Assembly: GCF_023554995.1 (NCBI RefSeq)
Contig: NZ_JAMJPK010000001.1
Location: 372,001 to 436,000, forward strand
Length of the DNA: 64,000 nt
Source: Halomonas gemina
Lineage (GTDB): Bacteria > Pseudomonadota > Gammaproteobacteria > Pseudomonadales > Halomonadaceae
Direction of reading: 5' to 3'
The position numbers and the translations under genes were made by a program. Below are positions 9,946 to 18,151 of this stretch, in pieces (the first letter of the stretch is position 1; every line of letters starts with the position of its first letter). Below the pieces are notes generated by a model that worked only from the letters and a program-made list of their open reading frames with translations, was not told the origin of the DNA and ran no database searches.

Positions 9946-10863
9946 GTGAACCTCGAGACCAAGTGGCTGGAAGACTTCGTCGCCCTGGCCAGTACGCGCA
10001 GCTTCTCCGCCTCGGCCCGTCAGCGGCATGTCACCCAGCCGGCCTTCAGCCGGCGCATTCGCTCCCTGGAGCAGGCGGTCGGCGTGACCCTGGTCGATCG
10101 CTCCACCACCCCGGTAGACCTGACGCCCGAAGGGCAGCTGTTCCTGGTCACCGCCCGCAATATCGTCGAGCAGCTCAACGAGAGCCTCGGCCACTTGCGC
10201 GGCCTGGCCATGGCCAACGAGGCGCTGGATATCGTCGCCGCCCACTCCCTGGCGCTGAGCTTCTATCCCCCGTGGATCTCCCGGCTACAGCAGGGGCTGG
10301 GCGAGCTGCCCACGCGGCTGGTGGCCATGAACGTGGGCGACGCGATCCATGTGCTGCGTGAGGGCAACTGTGACCTGATGCTGGCCTACTACGACCCCTA
10401 CGCCAGCATGCAGCTCGATGCCGAGGTCTTTCCCTCCTTCTCCATCGGGCAGGTGAAGATGCTGCCGGTCTGCCTGCCCGACGAGCAGGGCCGGCCTCGC
10501 TTCCCGCTGGAGGGCCAGGAGTCGATTCCTTATCTGGCCTATACCCAGGGCGCCTTCCTGGGGCGCAGCGTGCGCATGCTGCTCAAGAACGACCCCTTGC
10601 GCATGCGGCTGAGAACCGTCTACGAGACGGCCATGGCTGAAGGGCTCAAGGGCATGGTGATGCAGGGCATGGGCATGGCTTGGATCCCCGACTTCTGCAT
10701 TCGCCAGGAGCTCAAGGAGGGGCGCCTGGTGCGGGCCGGTGGCGAGCAGTGGGACGTGCCGCTAGAGATCCGTCTCTACCGCTGCTCGCTGGTGCACAAG
10801 CCGGGGGTCGAGAAGCTGTGGCGACAGATGATGAAGTTGCCGCGCGATTTCCTCCAGGCCTGA
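9946..10863 (+). CDS. LysR-type regulator resembling HypT/YjiE
   Basis: 305 residues: an N-terminal winged helix (FSASARQRHVTQPAFSRRI) and a C-terminal periplasmic-binding-like effector domain. The opening LETKWLEDFVALASTRSFSASA and the SLEQAVGV stretch resemble E. coli HypT (YjiE), a hypochlorite-responsive LysR regulator. GTG at 9946 is chosen because GGGGAG lies 7 bases upstream and the LysR domain begins at once. No divergent partner gene is present: cls lies upstream on the same strand. The redox-sensing role is inferred from similarity only. A second regulator of the same subgroup lies at 45164-46111. Confidence 0.85.
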   Translation: MNLETKWLEDFVALASTRSFSASARQRHVTQPAFSRRIRSLEQAVGVTLVDRSTTPVDLTPEGQLFLVTARNIVEQLNESLGHLRGLAMANEALDIVAAHSLALSFYPPWISRLQQGLGELPTRLVAMNVGDAIHVLREGNCDLMLAYYDPYASMQLDAEVFPSFSIGQVKMLPVCLPDEQGRPRFPLEGQESIPYLAYTQGAFLGRSVRMLLKNDPLRMRLRTVYETAMAEGLKGMVMQGMGMAWIPDFCIRQELKEGRLVRAGGEQWDVPLEIRLYRCSLVHKPGVEKLWRQMMKLPRDFLQA

Positions 10864-10931
10864 ACAACCCATGATTTCCTACTTCGCTAGCCAGGCCTGA
10901 CGTCGCTCGTGACGGAAATCCTTGGCTTGTT

Positions 10932-12023
10932 TCAATTCCCACCGAAGTCGGCGGGCAGTCCCAGGAAGTCCTGGATGATGAAGAAGTGGTCCTCGAACAG
11001 CCCCTCGGGGTCGAGGTCGGCCAGGGGGACCCAGCGCGCATGGTCACCGCCGCGTACCGGCTTGAGCTGGGGCAGCTGCTGCTCGGGACGCAGGGCGAAG
11101 TAGAAGGCCTCGGCCAGGGTGCGCCCCCGCCAGCTGCGGTGGGGTTCGTCGAACAGCCGCTGGCCGCGCAGCGAGCCCTTGAGCACTGCCTCGGGGACCT
11201 TGAGGCGGACACGCTCGCGAAGCTCCCTCAGGCAGGCGTCCATCAGCCGCTCATGGGGGCTGATGAAGCCGCCGGGCAGGGCATAGAGCCCCTTGCCGGG
11301 CGCGGCCGTGCGCCTGACCAGCAGCACGTGTCCGGACTGTACCACCACGGCATTCACGGTGACGAAGATCGGCGGGTAGGGAGCCTGGGCCCAGGCCTGC
11401 CGGTACTGGTCCAGCAGGTGCTGTTCCTCGACCAGCTGGTCGTAGGGCGCCTCCGTCAGGAAGTCGCATATCCGCGCCACCACCCCGGGGGGCAGGTCAT
11501 GGGCGGCGTGGGTGCTCAGGTAGTCCTCCGCCGAAGAGGCGGAACGGAACAGTCGATCGCGGATGCGGCTCGCCGAGATCCCCTCCACCAGGGGCACGCT
11601 GACCGATTCCCACTGCGGGAAGAGCGCGAGGTAGTAGCTGGACTGGCCCCGACTGGCGCCGATCAGGCCGATGCGCGGAAGCCGGGCGTTGTCGGGTCTG
11701 GCGATGTCGCGCACCTTGCGCTGGACGTCGCGCACCCAGACATCGTTGTTGTAGAGGGCATCGAGCAGCGGCACGACCTCGAGCCGGGCATTCTCCTCCT
11801 CCTCGAAGGCGCTTCGCAGCATGTACAGGCGCTCATCGTAGCGCCAGGGGTTGCGCAGCGAACGTGCCTGCCAGGCGGAACCCACCAGCACGATGACCTG
11901 GCGCGCGTGGCGCAGGGCCTCGCGGATCACCGCCAGGTGCCCCAGGTGGGGAGGCTGGAAGCGGCCGATGAACACCAGGCAATCGAAGTCGGGCGGGCTG
12001 TCGGCGTCCGGTCGTGCGGTCAT
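10932..12023 (-). CDS. Bifunctional NMN adenylyltransferase / Nudix hydrolase
   Basis: 363 residues with two domains. Residues about 12-185 form a nucleotidyltransferase of the NadM type (GRFQPPHLGH with the HxGH motif, and the ISASRIRDR motif), which makes NAD from NMN and ATP. Residues about 205-360 are a Nudix domain (PGGFISPHERLMDACLRE) that in relatives cleaves ADP-ribose or related compounds. The Nudix box is altered: where the consensus has REUxEExGU this protein reads RELRERVRL, so one metal-binding glutamate is replaced by arginine. The first domain looks intact. It is convergent with the HypT-like gene and divergent from yihY. Confidence 0.88.
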   Translation of the reverse strand: MTARPDADSPPDFDCLVFIGRFQPPHLGHLAVIREALRHARQVIVLVGSAWQARSLRNPWRYDERLYMLRSAFEEEENARLEVVPLLDALYNNDVWVRDVQRKVRDIARPDNARLPRIGLIGASRGQSSYYLALFPQWESVSVPLVEGISASRIRDRLFRSASSAEDYLSTHAAHDLPPGVVARICDFLTEAPYDQLVEEQHLLDQYRQAWAQAPYPPIFVTVNAVVVQSGHVLLVRRTAAPGKGLYALPGGFISPHERLMDACLRELRERVRLKVPEAVLKGSLRGQRLFDEPHRSWRGRTLAEAFYFALRPEQQLPQLKPVRGGDHARWVPLADLDPEGLFEDHFFIIQDFLGLPADFGGN

Positions 12024-12165
12024 GGGGCGCTCCTGGCAGGGAGGGGCAGGGATGGGCGGAGCCCATTATGGTCAGGCCCATGGGCCGCTGCAATCGGGGG
12101 CGGCCTCGGCGCACCGGTTGCATTCGGGTATCCTGAAGGAAACGACAGGGACGAGGGGGAAGGGA

Positions 12166-13092
12166 ATGATCAAGGCGAGCATGACGACCCTCAGGAACGC
12201 GGGGCTGTTTTGGGCGAAGGTGGTGCAGGGGGCCGCGACGTTGTGGCTGGAGCGCAACGCCTTCAGCTATGCCGGCTCGCTGGCCTTCTACACCCTCTTC
12301 TCCCTGGCGCCGACGATGATCATCGCCGTCACGGTGATCGGCGTGGTGCTCGGCGAGGAGGCCGCCCAAGGGCAGATCGTCGCCCAGCTGCAGGGCGCCA
12401 TGGGCCACGACGCTGCCGCCGCCATCGAGCAGGCGGTGGCCCAGTCACGCATCGAAGAGTCCGGCCTGCTGCCGACCCTGCTCGGGGTGGGGGCCCTGCT
12501 GGTCGGTGCCACCACCGTCTTCGCCCAGATGCAGTTCTCGCTCAATACCCTCTGGGGCGTGACGGCCAGGCCCAGCAGCAACAGCGCCCTCAAGTTCCTC
12601 AAGAATCGCCTGCTGTCGCTGACCGTGGTGCTCGCCATCGGCTTCATCCTGCTGGTATCGCTGGTGCTCGGGGTGGTGATACGGGCCATGCTGCAGGCGG
12701 CCGACGACCTGCTGCCCTTCGTCGGGCTGCTGACCACCGGTGCCGAGTTCCTGGTCTCGCTGGCGGTGATCGCCGCGCTCTTCGCCACCATCTTCAAGGT
12801 GCTGCCGGACGTGGTGCTGCGCTGGCAGGACGTGCTGGTCGGCGCCGTGGTCACCGCCGTGCTGTTCGCCATCGGCCGCTGGGCGATCGCCATCTACCTG
12901 GCCTACACGGCCACGGCCTCCACCTACGGCGCGGCCGGGTCGGTGGTGATGATCCTGCTATGGGTCTACTACAGCTCGCTGATCCTGCTGTTCGGCGCCG
13001 CCTTCACCAAGTGCCACTTGCTGGCGTCGGGCAAGACGGTGGTGCCGCGCAACTCCGCGGTGCTGGTGCGCCACGAGCTGCTGGAGGAGTGA
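12166..13092 (+). CDS. YihY/UPF0761 family inner-membrane protein
   Basis: 308 residues with about six membrane segments and the family stretches NAFSYAGSLAFYTLFSLAP near the N-terminus and TYGAAGSVVMILLWVYYSS near the C-terminus. The family was once called RNase BN, a label now regarded as wrong, and its real function is unknown. The start at 12166 has a strong purine-rich site (GGGGGAAGGG) directly upstream and begins the family homology; a longer open frame reaches upstream into the divergent gene and is not used. A strong hairpin follows at 13119. Confidence 0.88.
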   Translation: MIKASMTTLRNAGLFWAKVVQGAATLWLERNAFSYAGSLAFYTLFSLAPTMIIAVTVIGVVLGEEAAQGQIVAQLQGAMGHDAAAAIEQAVAQSRIEESGLLPTLLGVGALLVGATTVFAQMQFSLNTLWGVTARPSSNSALKFLKNRLLSLTVVLAIGFILLVSLVLGVVIRAMLQAADDLLPFVGLLTTGAEFLVSLAVIAALFATIFKVLPDVVLRWQDVLVGAVVTAVLFAIGRWAIAIYLAYTATASTYGAAGSVVMILLWVYYSSLILLFGAAFTKCHLLASGKTVVPRNSAVLVRHELLEE

Positions 13093-13118
13093 GCGAAGCG
13101 GCTTGGCGCGCCATGAAA

Positions 13119-13144
13119 CGCAGGCCGGCGATGGCCGGCCTGCG
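13119..13144. terminator. Bidirectional hairpin between yihY and amino-acid dehydrogenase
   Basis: A perfect 11-bp stem (CGCAGGCCGGC and its complement) with a 4-base loop, in the gap between two convergent genes. On the minus strand it is followed by a short T-rich stretch. Confidence 0.75.
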
Positions 13145-13171
13145 GGGTGGCATCGCGACGCCTGGGGCACC

Positions 13172-14218
13172 TCAGCCGTCGGGGCGGAAGCGCTCCCGGG
13201 CCAGGTCGTCGGCCACGCTGGCGGGACTCAGGCCCTCGCGGTGGGCGCGGGCGAAGATCTCGTCCAGGGTGGCCCCGATCCCCTCGATATGCTCCATCAC
13301 GGCCTCGCGGCGGTAGTCATCACGCCGCTGCCAGGCGATCTCGATCACCCCGCCGGCGTTGGCCACGTAGTCCGGGGTGTAGAGGATGCCGCGGGCCATC
13401 AGGCGCTCGGCGATTGCCGGGGTGGCCAGCTGGTTGTTGGCGGCACCGCAGACCACCCGGGCCTTCAGGCGGTCGACCACCGCTTCCGAGAGGGCGGCCC
13501 CCAGGGCGCAGGGCGCGAAGACGTCGACCTCGGCATCGGCGATCGCAGCCGGTGCCACGGCCTCGGCGCCGAGCTCCTCGGCGAGATGGGCCAGGGCCGC
13601 AGCGTCGACGTCGGTCAGCACCAGCCGGGCGCCGGCGGCATGGAGGTGGCGTGCCAGGTGGGCACCGACGTTGCCGACCCCCTGAACCGCCACCCGCACG
13701 CCGGCGAGGTCGTCGCGCCCCAGGCCATGGCGGACGGCGCTTCTCAGGGCGCAGAACACCCCCCAGGCCGTGAACGGCGAGGGGTCGCCCGAGGCTGCGC
13801 CATGGCGGGGCAGGCCGCCGACGTGCTCGGTGGCCTCGGCGATGCGGCGCATGTCGGCCTCGCTGCTGCCCGAGTCCTCGGCGGTGATGTAGGCACCGCC
13901 CAGGCCGTCGACGAGGCGGCCCATGGCGCGCAGCAGCTCGGGCGTCTTGTCGCGACGCGGGTCGGCGATGATCACCGCCTTGCCGCCCCCCAGCGGCAGG
14001 TCGGCCAGCGCCGACTTGTAGGTCATGCCGCGGGAGAGGCGCAGCACGTCGGTCAGTGCCTCGGCCTCACTGGCGTAGGGAAAGACGCGCAGGCCGCCCA
14101 GGGCCGGGCCGCGGGTGGTATCGTGGATGGCGATGATGGCGCGCAGGCCGCTTGCCTCGTCGCTGCCGAAGACGATCTGCTGGTGGTGGTCGAACTCGGG
14201 GTGGTCGAAGACCGGCAT
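13172..14218 (-). CDS. Leu/Glu/Phe/Val-type amino-acid dehydrogenase
   Basis: 348 residues, matching leucine dehydrogenase in length and motif order. The N-terminal catalytic domain holds [10 protein letters not shown], the substrate lysine region [18 protein letters not shown] and the [11 protein letters not shown] stretch. The NAD-binding Rossmann domain starts at [14 protein letters not shown]. The enzyme deaminates branched-chain amino acids to 2-oxo acids with NAD, in the cytoplasm. Whether leucine, valine or phenylalanine is preferred cannot be told from the sequence. It is transcribed alone, divergent from acylphosphatase across a 214-base gap. Confidence 0.88.
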   Translation of the reverse strand: MPVFDHPEFDHHQQIVFGSDEASGLRAIIAIHDTTRGPALGGLRVFPYASEAEALTDVLRLSRGMTYKSALADLPLGGGKAVIIADPRRDKTPELLRAMGRLVDGLGGAYITAEDSGSSEADMRRIAEATEHVGGLPRHGAASGDPSPFTAWGVFCALRSAVRHGLGRDDLAGVRVAVQGVGNVGAHLARHLHAAGARLVLTDVDAAALAHLAEELGAEAVAPAAIADAEVDVFAPCALGAALSEAVVDRLKARVVCGAANNQLATPAIAERLMARGILYTPDYVANAGGVIEIAWQRRDDYRREAVMEHIEGIGATLDEIFARAHREGLSPASVADDLARERFRPDG

Positions 14219-14432
14219 GGTGAAACTCCCTTTTGAGGATGATCATTGTGGTTGTGTCGGCCCGGGTAGGGCGATCCTCGGCCGCGGAGGGCTTGTGGCC
14301 GTTTGGCGTCCGGGGATAGTGACAAGACTAGGGCATCGGCCCCGGGACGGGAAGGCCCGAGGGCTGGCCCCCGGCCTGGCCCGGCTGGTAGAAAGGAGCC
14401 CGCCACCGATCGCGATGACAGAGGAGATGGCC

Positions 14433-14705
14433 ATGGAGAAGTGCTGCGCGAAGGCGCTGGTGACGGGCAAGGTGCAGGGGGTCTGGTACCGCCGGGCGAC
14501 CCAGGAGCAGGCCCTCAGGGCCGGGATCACCGGCCATGCGATCAACCTGCCGGACGGGCGGGTCGAGGTGCTGATGTGCGGCGAACGCGAGGCCGTCAAG
14601 CGGCTCGCCGAGTGGCTGTGGAAAGGGCCGGACGGGGCCCGCGTCACGCACGTGGAGTTCGAGGTGATCGAGACCCACGCGCCGGACGAGTTCCACGTCG
14701 GCTAG
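14433..14705 (+). CDS. Acylphosphatase
   Basis: 90 residues, normal for this family of small enzymes that hydrolyse acyl phosphates. The active-site pattern is present: GKVQGVWYRRATQEQA, with the catalytic arginine in WYRR, and the catalytic asparagine in GHAINLPDGRVEV. ATG 14433 is chosen because GAGGAG lies 6 bases upstream; in-frame ATGs at 14415 and 14427 are less well placed. It is convergent with the nucleoside hydrolase, with a hairpin between them. Confidence 0.92.
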   Translation: MEKCCAKALVTGKVQGVWYRRATQEQALRAGITGHAINLPDGRVEVLMCGEREAVKRLAEWLWKGPDGARVTHVEFEVIETHAPDEFHVG

Positions 14706-14717
14706 CCGAGGGGCGGA

Positions 14718-14750
14718 ACCGGTGCGGCCCGTCGCTCGCGCCGCACCGGT
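14718..14750. terminator. Hairpin between acylphosphatase and nucleoside hydrolase
   Basis: A perfect 11-bp inverted repeat (ACCGGTGCGGC and complement) with an 11-base loop, in a 57-base convergent gap. It probably ends transcription from both sides. Confidence 0.7.
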
Positions 14751-14762
14751 GCTTGCCGGTCG

Positions 14763-15704
14763 TCAGGCCAGGGTGTCGGCGATCCAGTCACTGACGGCCT
14801 CACCGTCGACGCCCAGGCAGACCTCCACCAGCGGGGTGCGCGACCAGCGCGTCTCGATGAAGCCGCGCCCCTCGGGGGCGAAGATCGTCTGGCCCTCGGC
14901 ATCACCGGACGTCGCCACGGTCAGGTGGCCGCGGCTCGTGGTGAAGAGCTCCGGGCGCAGCAGCCAGGCCAGGGCACAGCTGTCGTGGGGGCAGCAGCCA
15001 TCGATGCCCAGGAACTCCCGATAGAAGTCCCGATAGAAGCCGTAGCTGCCTGCCAGCACCTTGCCGAGTGCGCCCTGGCCGGCCTCGATGCGCGCCATGT
15101 GCTCGCCGGTAAGCACGCAGCGGTGGGTGATGTCCAGCCCCACCAGGGTCAGCGGCCATCCGGCGGTGAGAACCCGGGCGGCGGCGTCCGGGTCATTGAA
15201 CATGTTGGCCTCGGCCACCGGGGTGACGTTACCCCCCTCGCGGATCGAGCCACCCATGACCACCACCCGCTTGACCTTCCCGGTGATCGTCGGGTCGAGC
15301 TGCAGGGCCGCGGCGAGGTTGCCCACCGGACCCACCGAAACCAGCGTGACCTCGCCGGGACGGGCGTTCAGGGTGTCGACGATGAACTGCGCCGCGCTGC
15401 GGGGGTCGGCCTGGCCCCTGACCGGCGGCAGCTCGATATCGCCCAGGCCGTTAGTGCCATGGATATGGGCGGGCGGCGGATGACGCTCCTTGACCAGCGG
15501 TGCCGCGGCGCCCTGGGCCACGGGAATCTCTCGCCCGGCGAGCTCGGCGAGCAGCAGGGCATTGTGGGTGGCGATCTCCACGTCCACGTTGCCGTAGGTG
15601 GTGGTCAGCCCCAGCAGCTCGAGCTCGGGATGGCGCAGGGCGATGGCGATGGCCTGGGCGTCGTCGACGCCTGGGTCGGTATCGAAGATGATCGGATGGT
15701 TCAC
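14763..15704 (-). CDS. Inosine-uridine type nucleoside N-ribohydrolase
   Basis: 313 residues. The family fingerprint is DTDPGVDDA at residues 8-16, whose aspartates bind calcium and the ribose. Other family parts are TTYGNVDVE, VSVGPVGNLA, the loop EANMFNDPDAA and the C-terminal HDSCALAW with the active-site histidine. The enzyme splits nucleosides into base and ribose for salvage. The GTG start overlaps the stop of the upstream kinase gene as GTGA, with GAGGAG upstream, so the two are coupled. Base preference (purine or pyrimidine) is not clear. Confidence 0.92.
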   Translation of the reverse strand: MNHPIIFDTDPGVDDAQAIAIALRHPELELLGLTTTYGNVDVEIATHNALLLAELAGREIPVAQGAAAPLVKERHPPPAHIHGTNGLGDIELPPVRGQADPRSAAQFIVDTLNARPGEVTLVSVGPVGNLAAALQLDPTITGKVKRVVVMGGSIREGGNVTPVAEANMFNDPDAAARVLTAGWPLTLVGLDITHRCVLTGEHMARIEAGQGALGKVLAGSYGFYRDFYREFLGIDGCCPHDSCALAWLLRPELFTTSRGHLTVATSGDAEGQTIFAPEGRGFIETRWSRTPLVEVCLGVDGEAVSDWIADTLA

Positions 15705-16633
15705 GGTGTCTCCTCGTCGTGGCGGTGGGGGGTGAGCAGGCCGTCGCGCAGGGCGCGCTCGACCGCCGTCGCCTCGGGGATGCTCTCGGCGGCGCCGGCG
15801 ACCTGGACGCCCAGGGCAGCAGCGGTAGCGGCCCGTTGTAGGCAGTCGGTCACCGAGCGTCCCTGCTGCAGGGCGGCCAGGTAGTAGCCGATGAAGGTGT
15901 CGCCGGCGCCGGTGGTGTCCCGCGGCGTGACCGGCAGGGCCGGCTGGAAGTGGCGCTGGTCGCCACACTGGTACCAGGCGCCGTCACCGCCCAGGGTCAG
16001 CACCGTCTCGCCGCCGGGCAGGCGGCGGGCGAGGCCGTCGAGCAGCGCCTCGGGCGCAGCGGCCTCGTCCAGGCCGGCCAGCCAGGCCGCCTCGCCGCGA
16101 TTGACGAACAGCAGCCGGCAGTGGGCCAGCGGCAGACCCAGCACCGCATCGCTCATCGGCGCCGGGTTGAAGGCGATGTTCAGGCCAGCCTCGACGGCGC
16201 GTTCCATCACCCGGGGCAGGGCATTGCACTCGTTCTGGGCCAGCAGCCAGTCCCCGGGCGAGGCCGCGGCGAAGTGCGTGTCGAGGTCCTGTTCCGTTGT
16301 GCCGTGGTTGGCGCCGGAAAAGAGGATGATGGCGTTCTCGCCCCGGTCGTCCACCTGGATGATGGCGTGGCCGCTGGGCTCGTCGACCAGGGCGATCGCC
16401 TCCACCTCCACTCCGGCACGCGCCAGGAGGTCACGGGCCCAGGCGTCCTGGCGCCCCAGGCGCCCCCAGTGGCGGACCCGTCCGCCGGCGCGTGCCATGG
16501 CCAGCGACTGGTTGGCCCCCTTGCCCCCCAGACCGACCCGGTAGTCGCGGCTGGCCAGGGTCTCGCCGGGGCGCACCAGGTGAGGGACGCGGTAGAAGTG
16601 GTCGAGGTTGATGGAACCGAAGTTGTGCAGCAT
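15701..16633 (-). CDS. Ribokinase-family (PfkB) sugar kinase
   Basis: 310 residues of the PfkB carbohydrate kinase family. The N-terminal signature reads GSINLDHFYRVPHLVRPGE followed by GGKGANQSLAMARAG. The C-terminal signature DTTGAGDTFIGYYLA contains the catalytic aspartate and the anion hole. Because it overlaps a nucleoside hydrolase gene, the likely substrate is ribose released from nucleosides, giving ribose 5-phosphate. ATG 16633 has GGAGG upstream and begins the homology. It is the second gene of a three-gene leftward operon, 14 bases after the dehydrogenase. Confidence 0.88.
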   Translation of the reverse strand: MLHNFGSINLDHFYRVPHLVRPGETLASRDYRVGLGGKGANQSLAMARAGGRVRHWGRLGRQDAWARDLLARAGVEVEAIALVDEPSGHAIIQVDDRGENAIILFSGANHGTTEQDLDTHFAAASPGDWLLAQNECNALPRVMERAVEAGLNIAFNPAPMSDAVLGLPLAHCRLLFVNRGEAAWLAGLDEAAAPEALLDGLARRLPGGETVLTLGGDGAWYQCGDQRHFQPALPVTPRDTTGAGDTFIGYYLAALQQGRSVTDCLQRAATAAALGVQVAGAAESIPEATAVERALRDGLLTPHRHDEETP

Positions 16634-16647
16634 GCGAGCCTCCGCGC

Positions 16648-17583
16648 TCAGCCTTCCTGCCAGCCGCGCAGGTTGTCGGCGGTGAGGGCCACGATCCGTT
16701 GGCGGGCCTCGGGGGTGATCCAGGCGTTGTGGGGCGTGACGATCAGGTTCAGCGGCTCGTCCAGGGCATCGAGCAGCGGGTGCCCGTCGCGGGGCGGCTC
16801 CTCCGGCAGCACGTCGACGCCAAGCCCGCCTAGGCGACCCTGGCGCAGCGCTTCGAGCGCCGCCTGCTCGTCGATGATCCCGCCCCGGGCGCAATTGATC
16901 AGCAGGGCGCCGGGCTTGAGGCTGGCCAGCAGGGGGGCGTCGACCAGGTGGCGGGTGGCCTCGGTGAGGGGACAGTGCAGGCTGATCACATCGGCTTCGG
17001 CCGCCAGGTCACGCAGGCCGGGGCGGCTGTCGTGGGCCTCGTTACCGGGGCGTGCGGCGAAGTCGACGTGCATGCCGAAGGCCTGGGCCAGGCGCGCCAC
17101 CTTCGAGCCGAGCTCGCCCTGGCCGACGATCACCAGCCGCTTGCCTTCCAGCTGCAGGGTCGTGTGATCCATCAGGCAGAAGAAGGGGCTGTCGTTCCAG
17201 CGTCCCTCGGCCACGTCGCGCTGGTAGAGGGGCAGCCGGGTGGCCAGGGCCAGCATCAGCATCAGGGTGTGCTGGGCCACACTGGCCGTGCCATAGGCCG
17301 TGACATTCTTCACGGTGATGCCCAGGCGGTCGGCCGCGGCCATGTCGATGTTGTTGGTGCCGGTAGCGAGCACGCAGATCAGCCTGAGCGAGGGGAGGGC
17401 CTCGAGGGTCCCGGCATCCAGCACGACCTTGTTGACGATGGCCACCTCGGCGTCGGCGAGCCGTTCGGCGGCCTGGTCGCGCGTGCTCTGGTCATGCACC
17501 TCCAGGCTGTCGAGGTGCTGGCGGATCGGGGCCAGGTCGATGTCGGGACCCAGGCTGGCGGCGTCGAGGATGACGGCTTTCAT
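16648..17583 (-). CDS. D-2-hydroxyacid dehydrogenase, glycerate/hydroxypyruvate reductase-like
   Basis: 311 residues. The NAD-binding domain starts at KRLVIVGQGELGSKVARLA, and the catalytic set is recognisable: arginine in NCARGGIIDE, glutamate in VLPEEPP and histidine in TPHNAW. This resembles HprA, which reduces hydroxypyruvate to glycerate, but substrate range in the family is broad. The first gene of an operon with a sugar kinase and nucleoside hydrolase; a link between ribose release and a hydroxyacid step is not a known standard pathway. The gene is divergent from fmdB. Confidence 0.85.
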   Translation of the reverse strand: MKAVILDAASLGPDIDLAPIRQHLDSLEVHDQSTRDQAAERLADAEVAIVNKVVLDAGTLEALPSLRLICVLATGTNNIDMAAADRLGITVKNVTAYGTASVAQHTLMLMLALATRLPLYQRDVAEGRWNDSPFFCLMDHTTLQLEGKRLVIVGQGELGSKVARLAQAFGMHVDFAARPGNEAHDSRPGLRDLAAEADVISLHCPLTEATRHLVDAPLLASLKPGALLINCARGGIIDEQAALEALRQGRLGGLGVDVLPEEPPRDGHPLLDALDEPLNLIVTPHNAWITPEARQRIVALTADNLRGWQEG

Positions 17584-17658
17584 GCGCTTTTCCTTGTCGA
17601 TGCAGGCGTGTCGGACAACGGGCTGCGGCAGGGGTGGGCCTTGCCCGGCGCGACAGGC

Positions 17659-17664
17659 TATAAT
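17659..17664 (+). promoter_or_regulatory. -10 element upstream of fmdB-aspS
   Basis: TATAAT, a perfect -10 match, 132 bases before the fmdB start in the divergent gap. No good -35 box lies 16-18 bases upstream, so this is a tentative promoter call. Confidence 0.35.
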
Positions 17665-17764
17665 AGCCGGCTTTCGAGGCAGGCTTGGAATATCCGCGGG
17701 CCGGCCCTATATCGCACCACGGTAGCGCGAGACGGTGGGTGCCCCTGCCGTGCTTGACCCATGG

Positions 17765-17777
17765 GTAATGTCATTAC
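17765..17777. promoter_or_regulatory. 13-base palindrome before fmdB
   Basis: GTAATG-T-CATTAC is a perfect inverted repeat 19 bases before the fmdB start. It could be an operator or a chance palindrome; no known regulator consensus is recognised. Confidence 0.25.
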
Positions 17778-17795
17778 ATCGGGAGTGATCAAACC

Positions 17796-18086
17796 ATGCC
17801 CATCTACGAATACGAGTGCAAGGCCTGCGGCCACCGCCTGGAGAAGCTTCAGAGGATCAGTGCCGAGCCGCTGAAAGACTGTCCCGCCTGCGAGGCGGCA
17901 GAGCTTCAGCGCCTGGTCTCCGCGGCGGGCTTCCGACTCGCCGGCAGCGGCTGGTACGAGACCGATTTCAAGTCCGGCAGCAAGAAGAATCTGGCCGGCG
18001 ATACATCCAGCGAGTCATCCGGATCGAGCGAGAAGCCGCCGGCAGGCGACAAGCCGGCTAAGAAGAAGGATGAAACGGCGGCCTGA
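17796..18086 (+). CDS. FmdB-family zinc-ribbon protein
   Basis: 96 residues. The N-terminal MPIYEYECKACGHRLE with a second pair CPAC forms the CxxC...CxxC zinc ribbon of the FmdB family, a small putative regulator of unclear function. The C-terminal third is low-complexity and rich in Ser, Lys, Asp and Glu. GGAG lies 10 bases before the ATG. In many proteobacteria this gene sits directly before aspS, as here, and it may be cotranscribed with aspS, yebC and ruvCAB. Confidence 0.9.
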   Translation: MPIYEYECKACGHRLEKLQRISAEPLKDCPACEAAELQRLVSAAGFRLAGSGWYETDFKSGSKKNLAGDTSSESSGSSEKPPAGDKPAKKKDETAA

Positions 18087-18095
18087 GGGCCGCCT
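18078..18095 (+). terminator. Small hairpin over the fmdB stop codon
   Basis: A 7-bp stem GGCGGCC / GGCCGCC with loop TGAG that includes the fmdB stop. There is no T-run, so it is more likely partial attenuation than full termination before aspS. Confidence 0.35.
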
Positions 18096-18151
18096 CCTGA
18101 CTCGAGCCCGGGCGATCACTTTTTTGACAATGCAACGGAACAGGATACGAC

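Noticed and set aside
11851..12165. Longer N-terminus for the YihY protein
   Set aside because: The extension lies inside the divergent adenylyltransferase gene and has no membrane or family features; ATG 12166 has a strong ribosome site.
18124..18149. Perfect -35 box TTGACA just before aspS
   Set aside because: The only -10-like sequence (GATACG) is 14 bases away and almost touches the start codon, so a working promoter is unlikely.
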